This document shows, one piece after another, positions 16,985 to 24,538 of a stretch of DNA of 26,026 bases. The notes under the pieces are model-generated. The model saw only the letters and a list, made by a program, of their open reading frames with translations, did no database searches and was not told where the DNA came from. Position 1 is the stretch's first letter; each line of letters begins with the position of its first letter. Both the position numbers and the translations under genes were made by a program. Where the stretch lies: NCBI GenBank assembly GCA_031374735.1, contig JANMGQ010000277.1:1-26026 (forward strand), given 5' to 3'. The DNA is from JABFRJ01 sp031374735. GTDB taxonomy: Bacteria > Pseudomonadota > Alphaproteobacteria > Rhizobiales > Hyphomicrobiaceae.

Positions 16985-18178
16985 TCACCCACCCGGCGTC
17001 AGGCGCAAGACTTTGCCGTTCTCCACGCGATAGACGGACGCGCGGCGGCCAAGGGCTGCAAACGCGTCGTGGTCGGTGCCGGTCATCCAGGCTTGGCACC
17101 CGAGCGCAATGATATCGTCGAACAACGCGGCGCGGCGGGCAGGATCGAAGTGGGCCGCGATTTCATCGAGCAGCAAGATCGGCGCGGTTGAATTTTGCCG
17201 CTGCTTGATCAGCTCGGCATGCGCCATGACGAGGCCGACCAGCAGCGCCTTTTGCTCGCCCGTCGAGCACAGTTTGGCCGGCATGGCCTTCGGGCCGTGC
17301 GCGACGATCAGATCGGAGCGGTGAGGGCCATCAAGCGTCCGGCCAGCTGAGCGGTCGCGCTCGCGGTGGTCGGCAAGCTTCTTGGCATATTGTTCTTCGA
17401 CTTCGATCGCCGGTGTCTGGCGCAACTGCTCTTCAAGTTCGCCCGTGATGTCGATCATGGCCCAGGGGAACGGGCTGTTCGGCAAGCGCCGGCGGCGGGC
17501 GCGGATGGTACCCGACAGCTGCGTCACCGCTTCGGCGCGAGCGGCGGCGATGGCAACGCCGGTCTCAGCTAGAACGCGTTCCAGGCCTTCAAATTGCGCG
17601 TTCGAGCGAACGTTGTCGGACAAAAGTTTGTTGCGCTGGGTCATCGCGCGCTCGAAGTGGCCGAGGCGTGTGCGATAGGAGCTGTCGAAACACAGGATCA
17701 GGCGATCGAGGAATCGCCGTCGCTCGGAGCCGGGGCCAGTGAACAGCCCGTCCATCGCGGGCGTCACCCATAGCATTTCGATGATATCTGCCAGAATGCC
17801 GGAGCCGCTCTGCGCTTCACCGTTGATCTTGACGATTCGTCCCGTGCGCGCCGCCTGTCCGGACTGGGGCTGCAAGCCGGTGCCGACCTCCAGGGATCCC
17901 GATTGGGTGCGCACGCGTGCAGCCACGGCCCAGTCTCCTAGGCCACCGGCACGCGCCAGCTCTGGAAACGGCGAACGCCGCAAGCCCTGGCCGGCTGCCA
18001 GCAGCGATACGGCTTCCATCATGTTGGTTTTGCCGGATCCATTGGGTCCGATCAGCACCACCGGCTCGGGCCCGAATGTGAGGCCAAGGCTGGCGTAGTT
18101 GCGGAAATTCGTCAGACGCAGTTGCTCGACCCAAAGCCGGGAGGCTTCTGCCGTAACGGTTTGCTGGCGTGCCTGCAC
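16985..18178 (-). CDS. recF: DNA replication and repair protein RecF
   Basis: This 397-residue SMC-like ATPase helps load RecA at gaps through the RecFOR pathway. The N-terminus LRLTNFRNYASLGL is the RecF signature, Walker A GPNGSGKT lies at 44-51, the segment FLDRLI is typical, a CSTGEQKALL signature motif lies near the C-terminus, and Walker B is ILLLDEIAAHFD. Length is slightly above the usual 360-380. The start is GTG at 18178 with AGGTGA about 7 bases upstream. It lies 52 bases after dnaN, the conserved order, while gyrB does not follow; a hydantoinase gene takes its place. Confidence 0.96.
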   Translation of the reverse strand: MQARQQTVTAEASRLWVEQLRLTNFRNYASLGLTFGPEPVVLIGPNGSGKTNMMEAVSLLAAGQGLRRSPFPELARAGGLGDWAVAARVRTQSGSLEVGTGLQPQSGQAARTGRIVKINGEAQSGSGILADIIEMLWVTPAMDGLFTGPGSERRRFLDRLILCFDSSYRTRLGHFERAMTQRNKLLSDNVRSNAQFEGLERVLAETGVAIAAARAEAVTQLSGTIRARRRRLPNSPFPWAMIDITGELEEQLRQTPAIEVEEQYAKKLADHRERDRSAGRTLDGPHRSDLIVAHGPKAMPAKLCSTGEQKALLVGLVMAHAELIKQRQNSTAPILLLDEIAAHFDPARRAALFDDIIALGCQAWMTGTDHDAFAALGRRASVYRVENGKVLRLTPGG

Positions 18179-18230
18179 GTGCGGTCACCTGCCCGATGGA
18201 AGTCACTACAATTGCGAACCACGGACTGAC

Positions 18231-19340
18231 TCAAACACGCATCGGCATCAAGACATACAAAGCCGACTGGTCGTCACCGTCACGCACAATCGTCGGCGCT
18301 CCGGAATCCGCCAGCTTGAAGTGCGCCATGTCGCCCTCCAGCTGGCCCGCTATGTCGAGCAGGTATCGCGCGTTGAAACCAATTTCCAGGGGCGCCGTGC
18401 CGCTGAACTCTGCGTCCATTTGCTCCGTCGCCGACCCACCTTCGGGATTGTTGACCGAGAGCGTCAACTTGCCATCGGCGATAGCGAGTTTGACAGCCCG
18501 TCCGCGGTCACTGGCGATGGTCGAGACGCGGTCCACGGCACTCATGAACTCGGAGTTGGCAACGCGCAGGTCTTTGTCGTTTGCCTGCGGAATGACGCGG
18601 CCATAGTCGGGGAAGGTGCCGTCGATCAGCTTCGATGTCAGCGTGACCTTACCGATTTCAAAGCGTATCTTTGCGGGGGATACGGAAATCGTGATGCCGC
18701 CGTCAGCGGCTTCGATCAGGCGCTGCAACTCCTGCACGGTTTTGCGTGGCACGATCACGCCCGGCATACCGTTGGCGCCCGCCGGCAGTTCCAGATCGAG
18801 CTGCGCGAGACGGTGCCCGTCGGTTGCCACGGCGCGCAATACGTTGCCGGCCGTGTGCAGATAGATCCCGTTCAAATAATAGCGGGTTTCCTCGGTCGAG
18901 ATGGCAAACCGCGTCTTGTCGATCATGCGCTTTAATTCATGACCAGGCACCTCGAAGGTGTGTGGGAAGTCGCCACCGGCAAGATCAGGGAAATCATCGG
19001 CGGGCAGCGTCTGCAAGGCAAAGCGTGCGGTGCCGGCTGTTATCGTCAGGCGATCCTTGTCAGGATCGCGCTTCAACTCGACCTCAGCACCGTCAGGCAA
19101 CTTGCGCACGATGTCGTGCAACGTATGCGCCGACACTGTGACTGCGCCCGGCTGTGAGACGTTGGCTGGCGCCTGCTCGACCACCTCGCGCTCAAGATCC
19201 GTCGCTTTCAACATGAGGGCCGAGCCGGAGGCACGCAACATCACGTTGGAGAGGATGGGAATCGTCGTGCGCTTTTCGACCACACTGGTGACGTGACCGA
19301 GCGCGCTGACGAGTTCTCCCCGTTCGATCACGAGTTTCAT
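18231..19340 (-). CDS. dnaN: DNA polymerase III subunit beta (sliding clamp)
   Basis: This 369-residue ring clamp tethers the replicative polymerase and binds many repair proteins. It opens with MKLVIERGELVSALGHVTSVVEKR and continues TIPILSNVMLRA, followed by the three clamp domains. The C-terminal peptide-binding pocket has YVLMPMRV, matching the conserved MPMR end. Length is standard. The ATG at 19340 is fixed by family alignment; upstream sequence to 19520 is not coding in character. A weak GAAGG lies about 12 bases upstream. It is followed by recF, but dnaA is not upstream: the next gene is a divergent methyltransferase across a 239-base gap that holds two small hairpins and a direct repeat. 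Confidence 0.97.
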   Translation of the reverse strand: MKLVIERGELVSALGHVTSVVEKRTTIPILSNVMLRASGSALMLKATDLEREVVEQAPANVSQPGAVTVSAHTLHDIVRKLPDGAEVELKRDPDKDRLTITAGTARFALQTLPADDFPDLAGGDFPHTFEVPGHELKRMIDKTRFAISTEETRYYLNGIYLHTAGNVLRAVATDGHRLAQLDLELPAGANGMPGVIVPRKTVQELQRLIEAADGGITISVSPAKIRFEIGKVTLTSKLIDGTFPDYGRVIPQANDKDLRVANSEFMSAVDRVSTIASDRGRAVKLAIADGKLTLSVNNPEGGSATEQMDAEFSGTAPLEIGFNARYLLDIAGQLEGDMAHFKLADSGAPTIVRDGDDQSALYVLMPMRV

Positions 19341-19422
19341 ACGGACTGCGCCTTCATGTCCCCGCCCATACGGCGGCTTTGTCGAATCGATGTTGCGACA
19401 ACAATCGCAGCGTACGGGCCGT

Positions 19423-19498
19423 TTTGCAAGATTTGCAAGCAGCGGCTCAGTGGCTGTGTGAGCCCCCTGTGTCAGCCCCAATGTCACCGCACGTGACA
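19423..19498. promoter_or_regulatory. Repeat and hairpin cluster between dnaN and FkbM gene
   Basis: Within 76 bases lie a direct repeat TTTGCAAG (19423-19430, 19432-19439), a hairpin GGCTCA-N9-TGAGCC (19444-19464) and a palindrome TGTCAC-CGCAC-GTGACA (19482-19498). They sit about 85-160 bases upstream of dnaN and just before the divergent FkbM gene. No T-run follows, so terminators are unlikely. They could be operator sites for either gene; this is inference from symmetry. Confidence 0.35.
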
Positions 19499-19579
19499 GG
19501 GCGCCGCCAATCGACCACAAACGCGCGTAAGGGCTATTCTGACGCCCGTCTGATCACGTTTCGTGCCTATGAGGCTCTG

Positions 19580-20356
19580 ATGCCGACACTTCCCACTCGC
19601 GTTGCAGCGCTGCGCGCGAACACGCGATTTGCCAGCCTCGCCCGGTCGCTTGAGGTCTATTACGGCGACGCGCCGCGCGACGCGGCCATGGATAAGCTAT
19701 ATGCGCGCTTTGTGAAGCCGGGCGATTTGGCCTTCGATATCGGCAGCCACGTGGGTGATCGGATTGGTGCCTTCCGTCGACTTGGGGCACGCGTCGTGGC
19801 GCTGGAGCCGCAGCCGCTCTGCGCCGACGTTATTGCCGCCATCTATGAGGGCGACCGAGACGTCGCGGTTGTGCGTGCCGCCTGTGGGCCGAAAACGGGG
19901 ACGCTCGATCTGCATATCAACACAGCCAATCCCACTGTGACCACGGCATCCAAGGCGTTCGTCGCGGCGGCTGATGGCGCCGGTGGCTGGGAGGGGCAGC
20001 GCTGGGATGCGACGATCACCGTGCCTGTCACCACCGCGGATGCGCTGATTGCCGCCCACGGCACGCCGCAATTCATGAAGATCGACGTGGAGGGGTTCGA
20101 GGCAGATGTGCTCGCGGGCCTCAGTAAGCCCGTGCCGGCGCTCTCGTTCGAGTTCACCACCATCCAGCGGGAGGTCGCGCTGACCTGCATCACGCGGCTG
20201 AACACCCTTGGATACAAGGGCTTCGATGTCGCGCTTGGAGAAGGCCAGGTGATGACCTTTGACCGTTGGATCGACGCAGATGCCATGGCCGCGCACATTG
20301 CAGCCCTGCCGCACGCGGCAAATTCGGGCGACGTCTATGCAACTTTGAGGGTGTGA
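19580..20356 (+). CDS. FkbM family S-adenosylmethionine-dependent methyltransferase
   Basis: This 258-residue class I methyltransferase belongs to the FkbM family, commonly O-methylating sugars or polyketides. Motif I FDIGSHVGDR lies at 52-61, followed by VVALEPQP (cofactor-ribose acidic end of beta-2) and the family hallmark FMKIDVEGFEADVLAGL near residue 170. The ATG at 19580 has GAGG 5 bases upstream and gives a family-like N-terminus; an open frame reaches back to 19379 but is not conserved in character. Its stop codon overlaps the next start by one base, so it is translationally coupled to the dehalogenase-like hydrolase. The target is unknown; no glycan or polyketide cluster is adjacent except a GT39 gene 2.5 kb further on. 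Confidence 0.88.
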   Translation: MPTLPTRVAALRANTRFASLARSLEVYYGDAPRDAAMDKLYARFVKPGDLAFDIGSHVGDRIGAFRRLGARVVALEPQPLCADVIAAIYEGDRDVAVVRAACGPKTGTLDLHINTANPTVTTASKAFVAAADGAGGWEGQRWDATITVPVTTADALIAAHGTPQFMKIDVEGFEADVLAGLSKPVPALSFEFTTIQREVALTCITRLNTLGYKGFDVALGEGQVMTFDRWIDADAMAAHIAALPHAANSGDVYATLRV

Positions 20357-21246
20357 TGGCCGATCTGTTTCCTGGCTTTGCCACGCGCGAGATCGAGACG
20401 CCCGCAGGGTGCATCCACGCCCGCGTCGGCGGTAATGGTCCGCCGCTGCTGATGCTGCACGGCTATCCCGAAACGCACGCGATGTGGCACCGCATCGCGC
20501 CAGCACTCGCCGCCGATTTCACCGTTGTTGCGCCGGATCTGCGCGGCTACGGGCGCTCGTTCATTGCGCCGACGGTTGCGGGTCACGAGACCTATTCCAA
20601 GCGTGCCATGGCCGCTGACATGGTGGCTGCCATGGCGGCACTTGGGTTCCGACGCTTCGCCGTCATGGGACACGATCGCGGCGCGCGGGTCACCTATCGC
20701 ATGATGCTGGATCACCCGTCGGTCGTATCGCGCGGGGTGCTGCTCGACATCATCACGACGGCCGACCTGTGGGCGACCATCGACCGATCGCGCATCATGC
20801 GGATGTACCATTGGCCGCTTCTGGCCCAGCCTGCGCCGCTGCCGGAGACGCTGATTGGCGGTGATGCGCGCGACTATCTCGAAGGTCGCTTCCGCCGTGG
20901 TGGCGCAGCGCTTCCAGCTTGGCTGGAGCCGGCTGTTCTCGAGGACTATTGGCAGGCGTTTCGCGATCCCGCCCGTCGGCATGCCACGTGCGAAGACTAT
21001 CGCGCCGGTGCAACCTGCGATGTTGACCACGACGCGGCCGACGTAGCGAGCGGCCGCACGATCGATGCGCCGCTGCTGGCGCTGTGGGGAACACGCGGCA
21101 ATCTCTCGGATCATGCCGACCCACTCGCGCTCTGGCGGCGCTGGGCGCCGTGCGTGCAGGGGCATGCGATTGAGAGCGGGCACTTTATACCCGAGGAAAA
21201 TCCGGATGCTGTGCTTGAGGCGACGCGGGAGTTCCTGCGGGGATAA
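20356..21246 (+). CDS. Alpha/beta hydrolase, haloacetate (fluoroacetate) dehalogenase-like
   Basis: This 296-residue alpha/beta hydrolase has an Asp nucleophile. GHDRGAR at 105-111 gives Asp107 as nucleophile with Arg108 and Arg111 placed to bind a carboxylate. Asp131 and His276 (ESGHF) complete the triad, and His152, Trp153 and Tyr215 match the halide-binding trio of fluoroacetate dehalogenase. Offsets to the published residue numbers of that enzyme are constant (+3, then +4), so the whole active site is retained. The N-terminal oxyanion motif is HGYPETHAMW. The ATG at 20356 overlaps the stop of the FkbM gene by one base, with GAGGG upstream. The predicted reaction is hydrolysis of haloacetate to glycolate and halide; a related epoxide-hydrolase activity is less likely because the carboxylate arginines and halide residues are present. 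The physiological substrate is unproven. Confidence 0.88.
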   Translation: MADLFPGFATREIETPAGCIHARVGGNGPPLLMLHGYPETHAMWHRIAPALAADFTVVAPDLRGYGRSFIAPTVAGHETYSKRAMAADMVAAMAALGFRRFAVMGHDRGARVTYRMMLDHPSVVSRGVLLDIITTADLWATIDRSRIMRMYHWPLLAQPAPLPETLIGGDARDYLEGRFRRGGAALPAWLEPAVLEDYWQAFRDPARRHATCEDYRAGATCDVDHDAADVASGRTIDAPLLALWGTRGNLSDHADPLALWRRWAPCVQGHAIESGHFIPEENPDAVLEATREFLRG

Positions 21247-21267
21247 GAGGCTCGTGGCTGAGAGCCC

Positions 21268-22056
21268 TCAGTGATTGAGGATCTGGCTCAAGAACAACTT
21301 CGTGCGATCCGACTTCGGGTTGGTGAAGAACTCAGCTGGCGCGGCCTGCTCGACGATTTCGCCCTTGTCCATGAAGATCACACGATCGGCAACGGACTTG
21401 GCAAAGCCCATTTCGTGCGTGACGCAGATCATGGTCATGCCTTCGCGTGCGAGGCTGATCATGGTGTCCAGCACCTCCTTGACCATTTCCGGATCGAGCG
21501 CGGACGTCGGCTCGTCGAACAACATGATGCCGGGGTTCATGCACAGGGCGCGCGCGATGGCGACACGCTGCTGCTGACCGCCTGAGAGCTGGCCTGGAAA
21601 CTTGTGCGCCTGCTCTGGAATGCGAACGCGCTCCAGATACTTCATGGCGATCTTTTCCGCCTCAGCGCGCGGCATCTTCTTCACCCACACCGGGGCGAGG
21701 CACAAATTGTCGAGGATGGTCAGATGCGGGAACAGATTGAACGACTGGAAGACCATGCCGACGTTGGCGCGGATGGCATCGATCTGACGTACGTCGTTGG
21801 TCAGTTCGGTACCCTCAACCACGATCTGCCCGGCCTGATGTTCTTCCAAGCGGTTGATGCAGCGGATCAGCGTCGACTTGCCCGAGCCCGAGGGGCCGCA
21901 GATAACGATGCGCTCGCCGCGCGAGACGGTGAGGTTGATGTTCCGCAACACGTGGAACTCGCCGTACCACTTATTGACTTGCGAGAGCACAATGGCGGCT
22001 TGGCCAACTTGTGCGGACGAGGCGACGGCGGGACGGGCTACTTCTGCCGTTTGCAT
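21268..22056 (-). CDS. Polar amino acid ABC transporter ATP-binding protein (AapP/GlnQ-like)
   Basis: This 262-residue ABC ATPase is of the PAAT family. It has the A-loop Tyr in KWYGEFHVL, Walker A GPSGSGKST at 54-62, the Q-loop VFQSFNLFPHLT, signature LSGGQQQR at 157-164, Walker B IMLFDEP and the H-loop THEM. The close fit is to AapP/GlnQ/HisP ATPases that energise uptake of amino acids. The 20-residue N-terminal extension before the core is common in AapP. The ATG at 22056 has GGGAGAG about 8 bases upstream. In rhizobia aapJQM precede aapP; here the upstream gene is an unrelated divergent hydrolase, so this is an orphan ATPase that must pair with permeases encoded elsewhere or be a leftover. 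It converges with the dehalogenase-like gene, 21 bases apart. Confidence 0.95.
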   Translation of the reverse strand: MQTAEVARPAVASSAQVGQAAIVLSQVNKWYGEFHVLRNINLTVSRGERIVICGPSGSGKSTLIRCINRLEEHQAGQIVVEGTELTNDVRQIDAIRANVGMVFQSFNLFPHLTILDNLCLAPVWVKKMPRAEAEKIAMKYLERVRIPEQAHKFPGQLSGGQQQRVAIARALCMNPGIMLFDEPTSALDPEMVKEVLDTMISLAREGMTMICVTHEMGFAKSVADRVIFMDKGEIVEQAAPAEFFTNPKSDRTKLFLSQILNH

Positions 22057-22274
22057 TTGAGTTTCTCTCCCGCCGACCTAACATGCAGTCGCTCAAGCCT
22101 TGCGCCAGCCGCAACCCTGCTCTGTGCGTGCACTATGGCCGATCACCCCACCTGATGCAATCGCCGTCTCGGGCGGATAAAGGCCTCTTCGCCGGGCAAG
22201 CTGCTCGACTTTGGTGCAGGGCGTGTGCGTGACAGCGGGTCGCAAACGCCGGCGACAACAGGAGGGGCAGTCCC

Positions 22275-22841
22275 ATGCGCGTAGCCGATGTCGAACTCCT
22301 TGTCGTGCCGGGCTGGACGGGCTCTGGACCGGACCATTGGCAGACGCGCTGGGAAACCAAGCTCAAGACGTCGCGGCGGGTCCAACAGGATGATTGGGAT
22401 GTCGTCGACACAGCCAAATGGACCAACCGCTTGCTGGAGTACATCGCGCGCGCCGCGAAGCCGGTCGTTCTCGTCGCCCATTCCTGCGGCGTGACAACGG
22501 CGGTGCACGCAGCCCCGAGAATGCCGACCGGCAAAGTGATCGCGGCATTCCTGGTTGCGCCGCCCTCCGAGGCGGCGTCAGCAGCTTTGCCAGGCATGGA
22601 TCCATCGTTCGTGCCGTTTCCGCGCGATCCGCTGCCGTTTCCCTCGCTCCTGGTTGCCAGCCGCAATGACGAGCACTGCCCTTATGACGCGGCCGTCGAC
22701 ATGGCGCTCGCCTGGGGCTCAACCCTGGTCGACGCTGGCGAGGTCGGGCACCTCAACACGGCGAGCGGCCACGGGCCCTGGCCCGAAGGCGTGATGCGGC
22801 TTGGCTTGTTTCTGCAGCAACTCGGGCCGGCTCGATCGTGA
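22275..22841 (+). CDS. RBBP9/YdeN-type alpha/beta hydrolase
   Basis: This 188-residue small serine hydrolase is of the RBBP9/YdeN family. It starts with the characteristic LLVVPGWTGSGPDHWQ. The nucleophile is Ser70 in AHSCG (family consensus HSLG), Asp132 lies in SRNDEHC, and His159 is in GHLNTASG, a strongly conserved family block. The ATG at 22275 has a strong GGAGGGG site at 22261-22267. Natural substrates of the family are mostly unknown. It diverges from the orphan ABC ATPase across 218 bases in which I see no clear repeat or operator. Confidence 0.92.
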   Translation: MRVADVELLVVPGWTGSGPDHWQTRWETKLKTSRRVQQDDWDVVDTAKWTNRLLEYIARAAKPVVLVAHSCGVTTAVHAAPRMPTGKVIAAFLVAPPSEAASAALPGMDPSFVPFPRDPLPFPSLLVASRNDEHCPYDAAVDMALAWGSTLVDAGEVGHLNTASGHGPWPEGVMRLGLFLQQLGPARS

Positions 22842-22906
22842 TCGATATGCGGTCAGTCTGCCCCGCGTGTCCTGTATCGCGGCGAGAGTGACAAACAGCG
22901 CGGACG

Positions 22907-24517
22907 ATGCGAAGGGCGCGCGACCTCCTTTCGGCGACTTCGGCTTTCGGGATTTTGGGGATCGTCGGCGCGGGCATGCAGCAGCTCTCATCAGTGATCG
23001 ACGACAGCCGCACGCGGCGCTGGGCCATCGTGGTGACGCTGGCCATGCTGGCGCTCCATCTGTTTGCCGCCGTCGCGACCGAGCTTGATTTCGACGAAGC
23101 CTATTATGCGTTGTGGGCGCGCCAGCTGTCTTGGGGCTATGTCGATCATCCGCCTATGGTCGCCCTGTGGATCCGCATCTCCACCACGCTGTTCGGTGAA
23201 GCGCCCTTTGGCGTTCGCGCATTGTCGGCCATCGCAACCGCCCTTGGCACCGCCGGTGTCGTTGCTATCGGACGCACACTCTACCCGCAGCGTGCTGCGC
23301 TTGGCTGGGTCGCTGCGCTCGCGTTTCAAGCGATGCCGCTGCTGGCTGTCGCGGGCTTTGTGACCACGCCCGATGTGCCGTTGGTGTTTTTCTGGACCAT
23401 TGCCGTGCTGTTTCTGGCGCACATCTGGCGCAGCGGGGCTGCATGGGGTTGGCTTGGTGTTGGTGTGGCCGCGGGCTTGGCGTTGCAATCCAAGTATTCC
23501 GGTCTGTTTCTGGGGGCCGGCATTCTCAGCGCGATGCTGGTCGTGCCCTCGCTCAGGCGCTGGTTCGCCCATCCAATGCCATACGTCGGCGGGGTGCTGG
23601 CGATGCTGATCTTCGCCCCAGTCGTCGCGTGGAACGCGCAGCACGAGTGGGTGTCGTTTGCCAAGCAATTCGGCCGCGCTGCGGGAAGCGAATACTCGGG
23701 CCGCTACATCGGCGAATATCTCGGCGCGCTTGCCGGTCTTGCCAATCCGGCCGTGTTTCTGGCGGCCTGCGCGGCAGCTGCGCTGGCGTGGCGCGAGCGG
23801 CATGCGTCGTCACTCGCCCTCGATACGGATGGCGAAGCGCGCCGCCTCCTGCTCGCGTTGACTTTGCCGATGCTGCTGTACTTCTTCAAGCATGCCCTGC
23901 ATGATCGCGTGCAGGGGAACTGGATGGCGCCGGTGTTCCCGCTGCTGGCGCTGCTGGCCGCCGATTGGGCCACCTCGCCGCCGTCGCTCCGCTGGGACGC
24001 GCTGGCGCGCTGGCGCGCCGTCATGTGGTCGAGTGTCGTCTGTATCGCCATTGCGCTGCTCGCGGTCGTGCACGCCGTGACCGGCATTCTGCCTATCCCG
24101 CCGGAGCGGGACATCGCGCTGCAGCGCTTGCAGGGGTGGAGCGGATTGGCGCGAGAGCTCGGGCCAGTTCACAAAACCCCGACCCTTGTCCTGACGACAA
24201 GTTATGCGTTGACTGCGCACCTTCAGATCTACCGGAGCGGAACAGTCTTTTCGGCGCAGCTCAACGAGCGTGCCCGCTGGTTCTTTGAGCCGACGGGGCC
24301 GCAATCTCATTTTGGTTCGGCGGACGCGGCATATTACGTTGCAGAGCTGGGCCGTGAGCAACTGGAGCTCATCCGGCCGCGCTTCGCCGATGTGCGCGAG
24401 ATCAAACGGATCGACCGCCGGTTCGCTGGCAGGACCCTGCGCACGTATGTGATCTATCGCCTGGATGGCCCAAAGGCTCCCCTGCTAATGGAACCAAGCT
24501 TCAAGTTGCCGCTCTGA
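22907..24517 (+). CDS. GT39-family membrane glycosyltransferase (ArnT/PMT-like)
   Basis: This 536-residue polytopic inner-membrane protein is of the dolichyl-phosphate-mannose / ArnT type and transfers sugars from polyprenyl-phosphate carriers to lipids or proteins on the periplasmic side. After a first membrane segment (about residues 38-58) comes the catalytic loop ELDFDEAYYALWARQLSWGYVDHPP, with the Asp/Glu pair and the DHPP motif of this group. About ten further hydrophobic segments follow, and a soluble C-terminal part begins near residue 400. The start is uncertain: ATG at 22907 or MQQLSS at 22976; neither has a strong ribosome site. The stop is 21 bases before the next gene. No lipid A or capsule genes are nearby; the acceptor is unknown. 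Confidence 0.88.
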   Translation: MRRARDLLSATSAFGILGIVGAGMQQLSSVIDDSRTRRWAIVVTLAMLALHLFAAVATELDFDEAYYALWARQLSWGYVDHPPMVALWIRISTTLFGEAPFGVRALSAIATALGTAGVVAIGRTLYPQRAALGWVAALAFQAMPLLAVAGFVTTPDVPLVFFWTIAVLFLAHIWRSGAAWGWLGVGVAAGLALQSKYSGLFLGAGILSAMLVVPSLRRWFAHPMPYVGGVLAMLIFAPVVAWNAQHEWVSFAKQFGRAAGSEYSGRYIGEYLGALAGLANPAVFLAACAAAALAWRERHASSLALDTDGEARRLLLALTLPMLLYFFKHALHDRVQGNWMAPVFPLLALLAADWATSPPSLRWDALARWRAVMWSSVVCIAIALLAVVHAVTGILPIPPERDIALQRLQGWSGLARELGPVHKTPTLVLTTSYALTAHLQIYRSGTVFSAQLNERARWFFEPTGPQSHFGSADAAYYVAELGREQLELIRPRFADVREIKRIDRRFAGRTLRTYVIYRLDGPKAPLLMEPSFKLPL

Positions 24518-24538
24518 CATCTCCGCACGGATCGCCCG

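Noticed and set aside
21247..21285. Short imperfect hairpins at the end of the dehalogenase-like and AapP genes
   Set aside because: Stems are five base pairs or bulged and no T-tract follows, so a terminator call is not supported.
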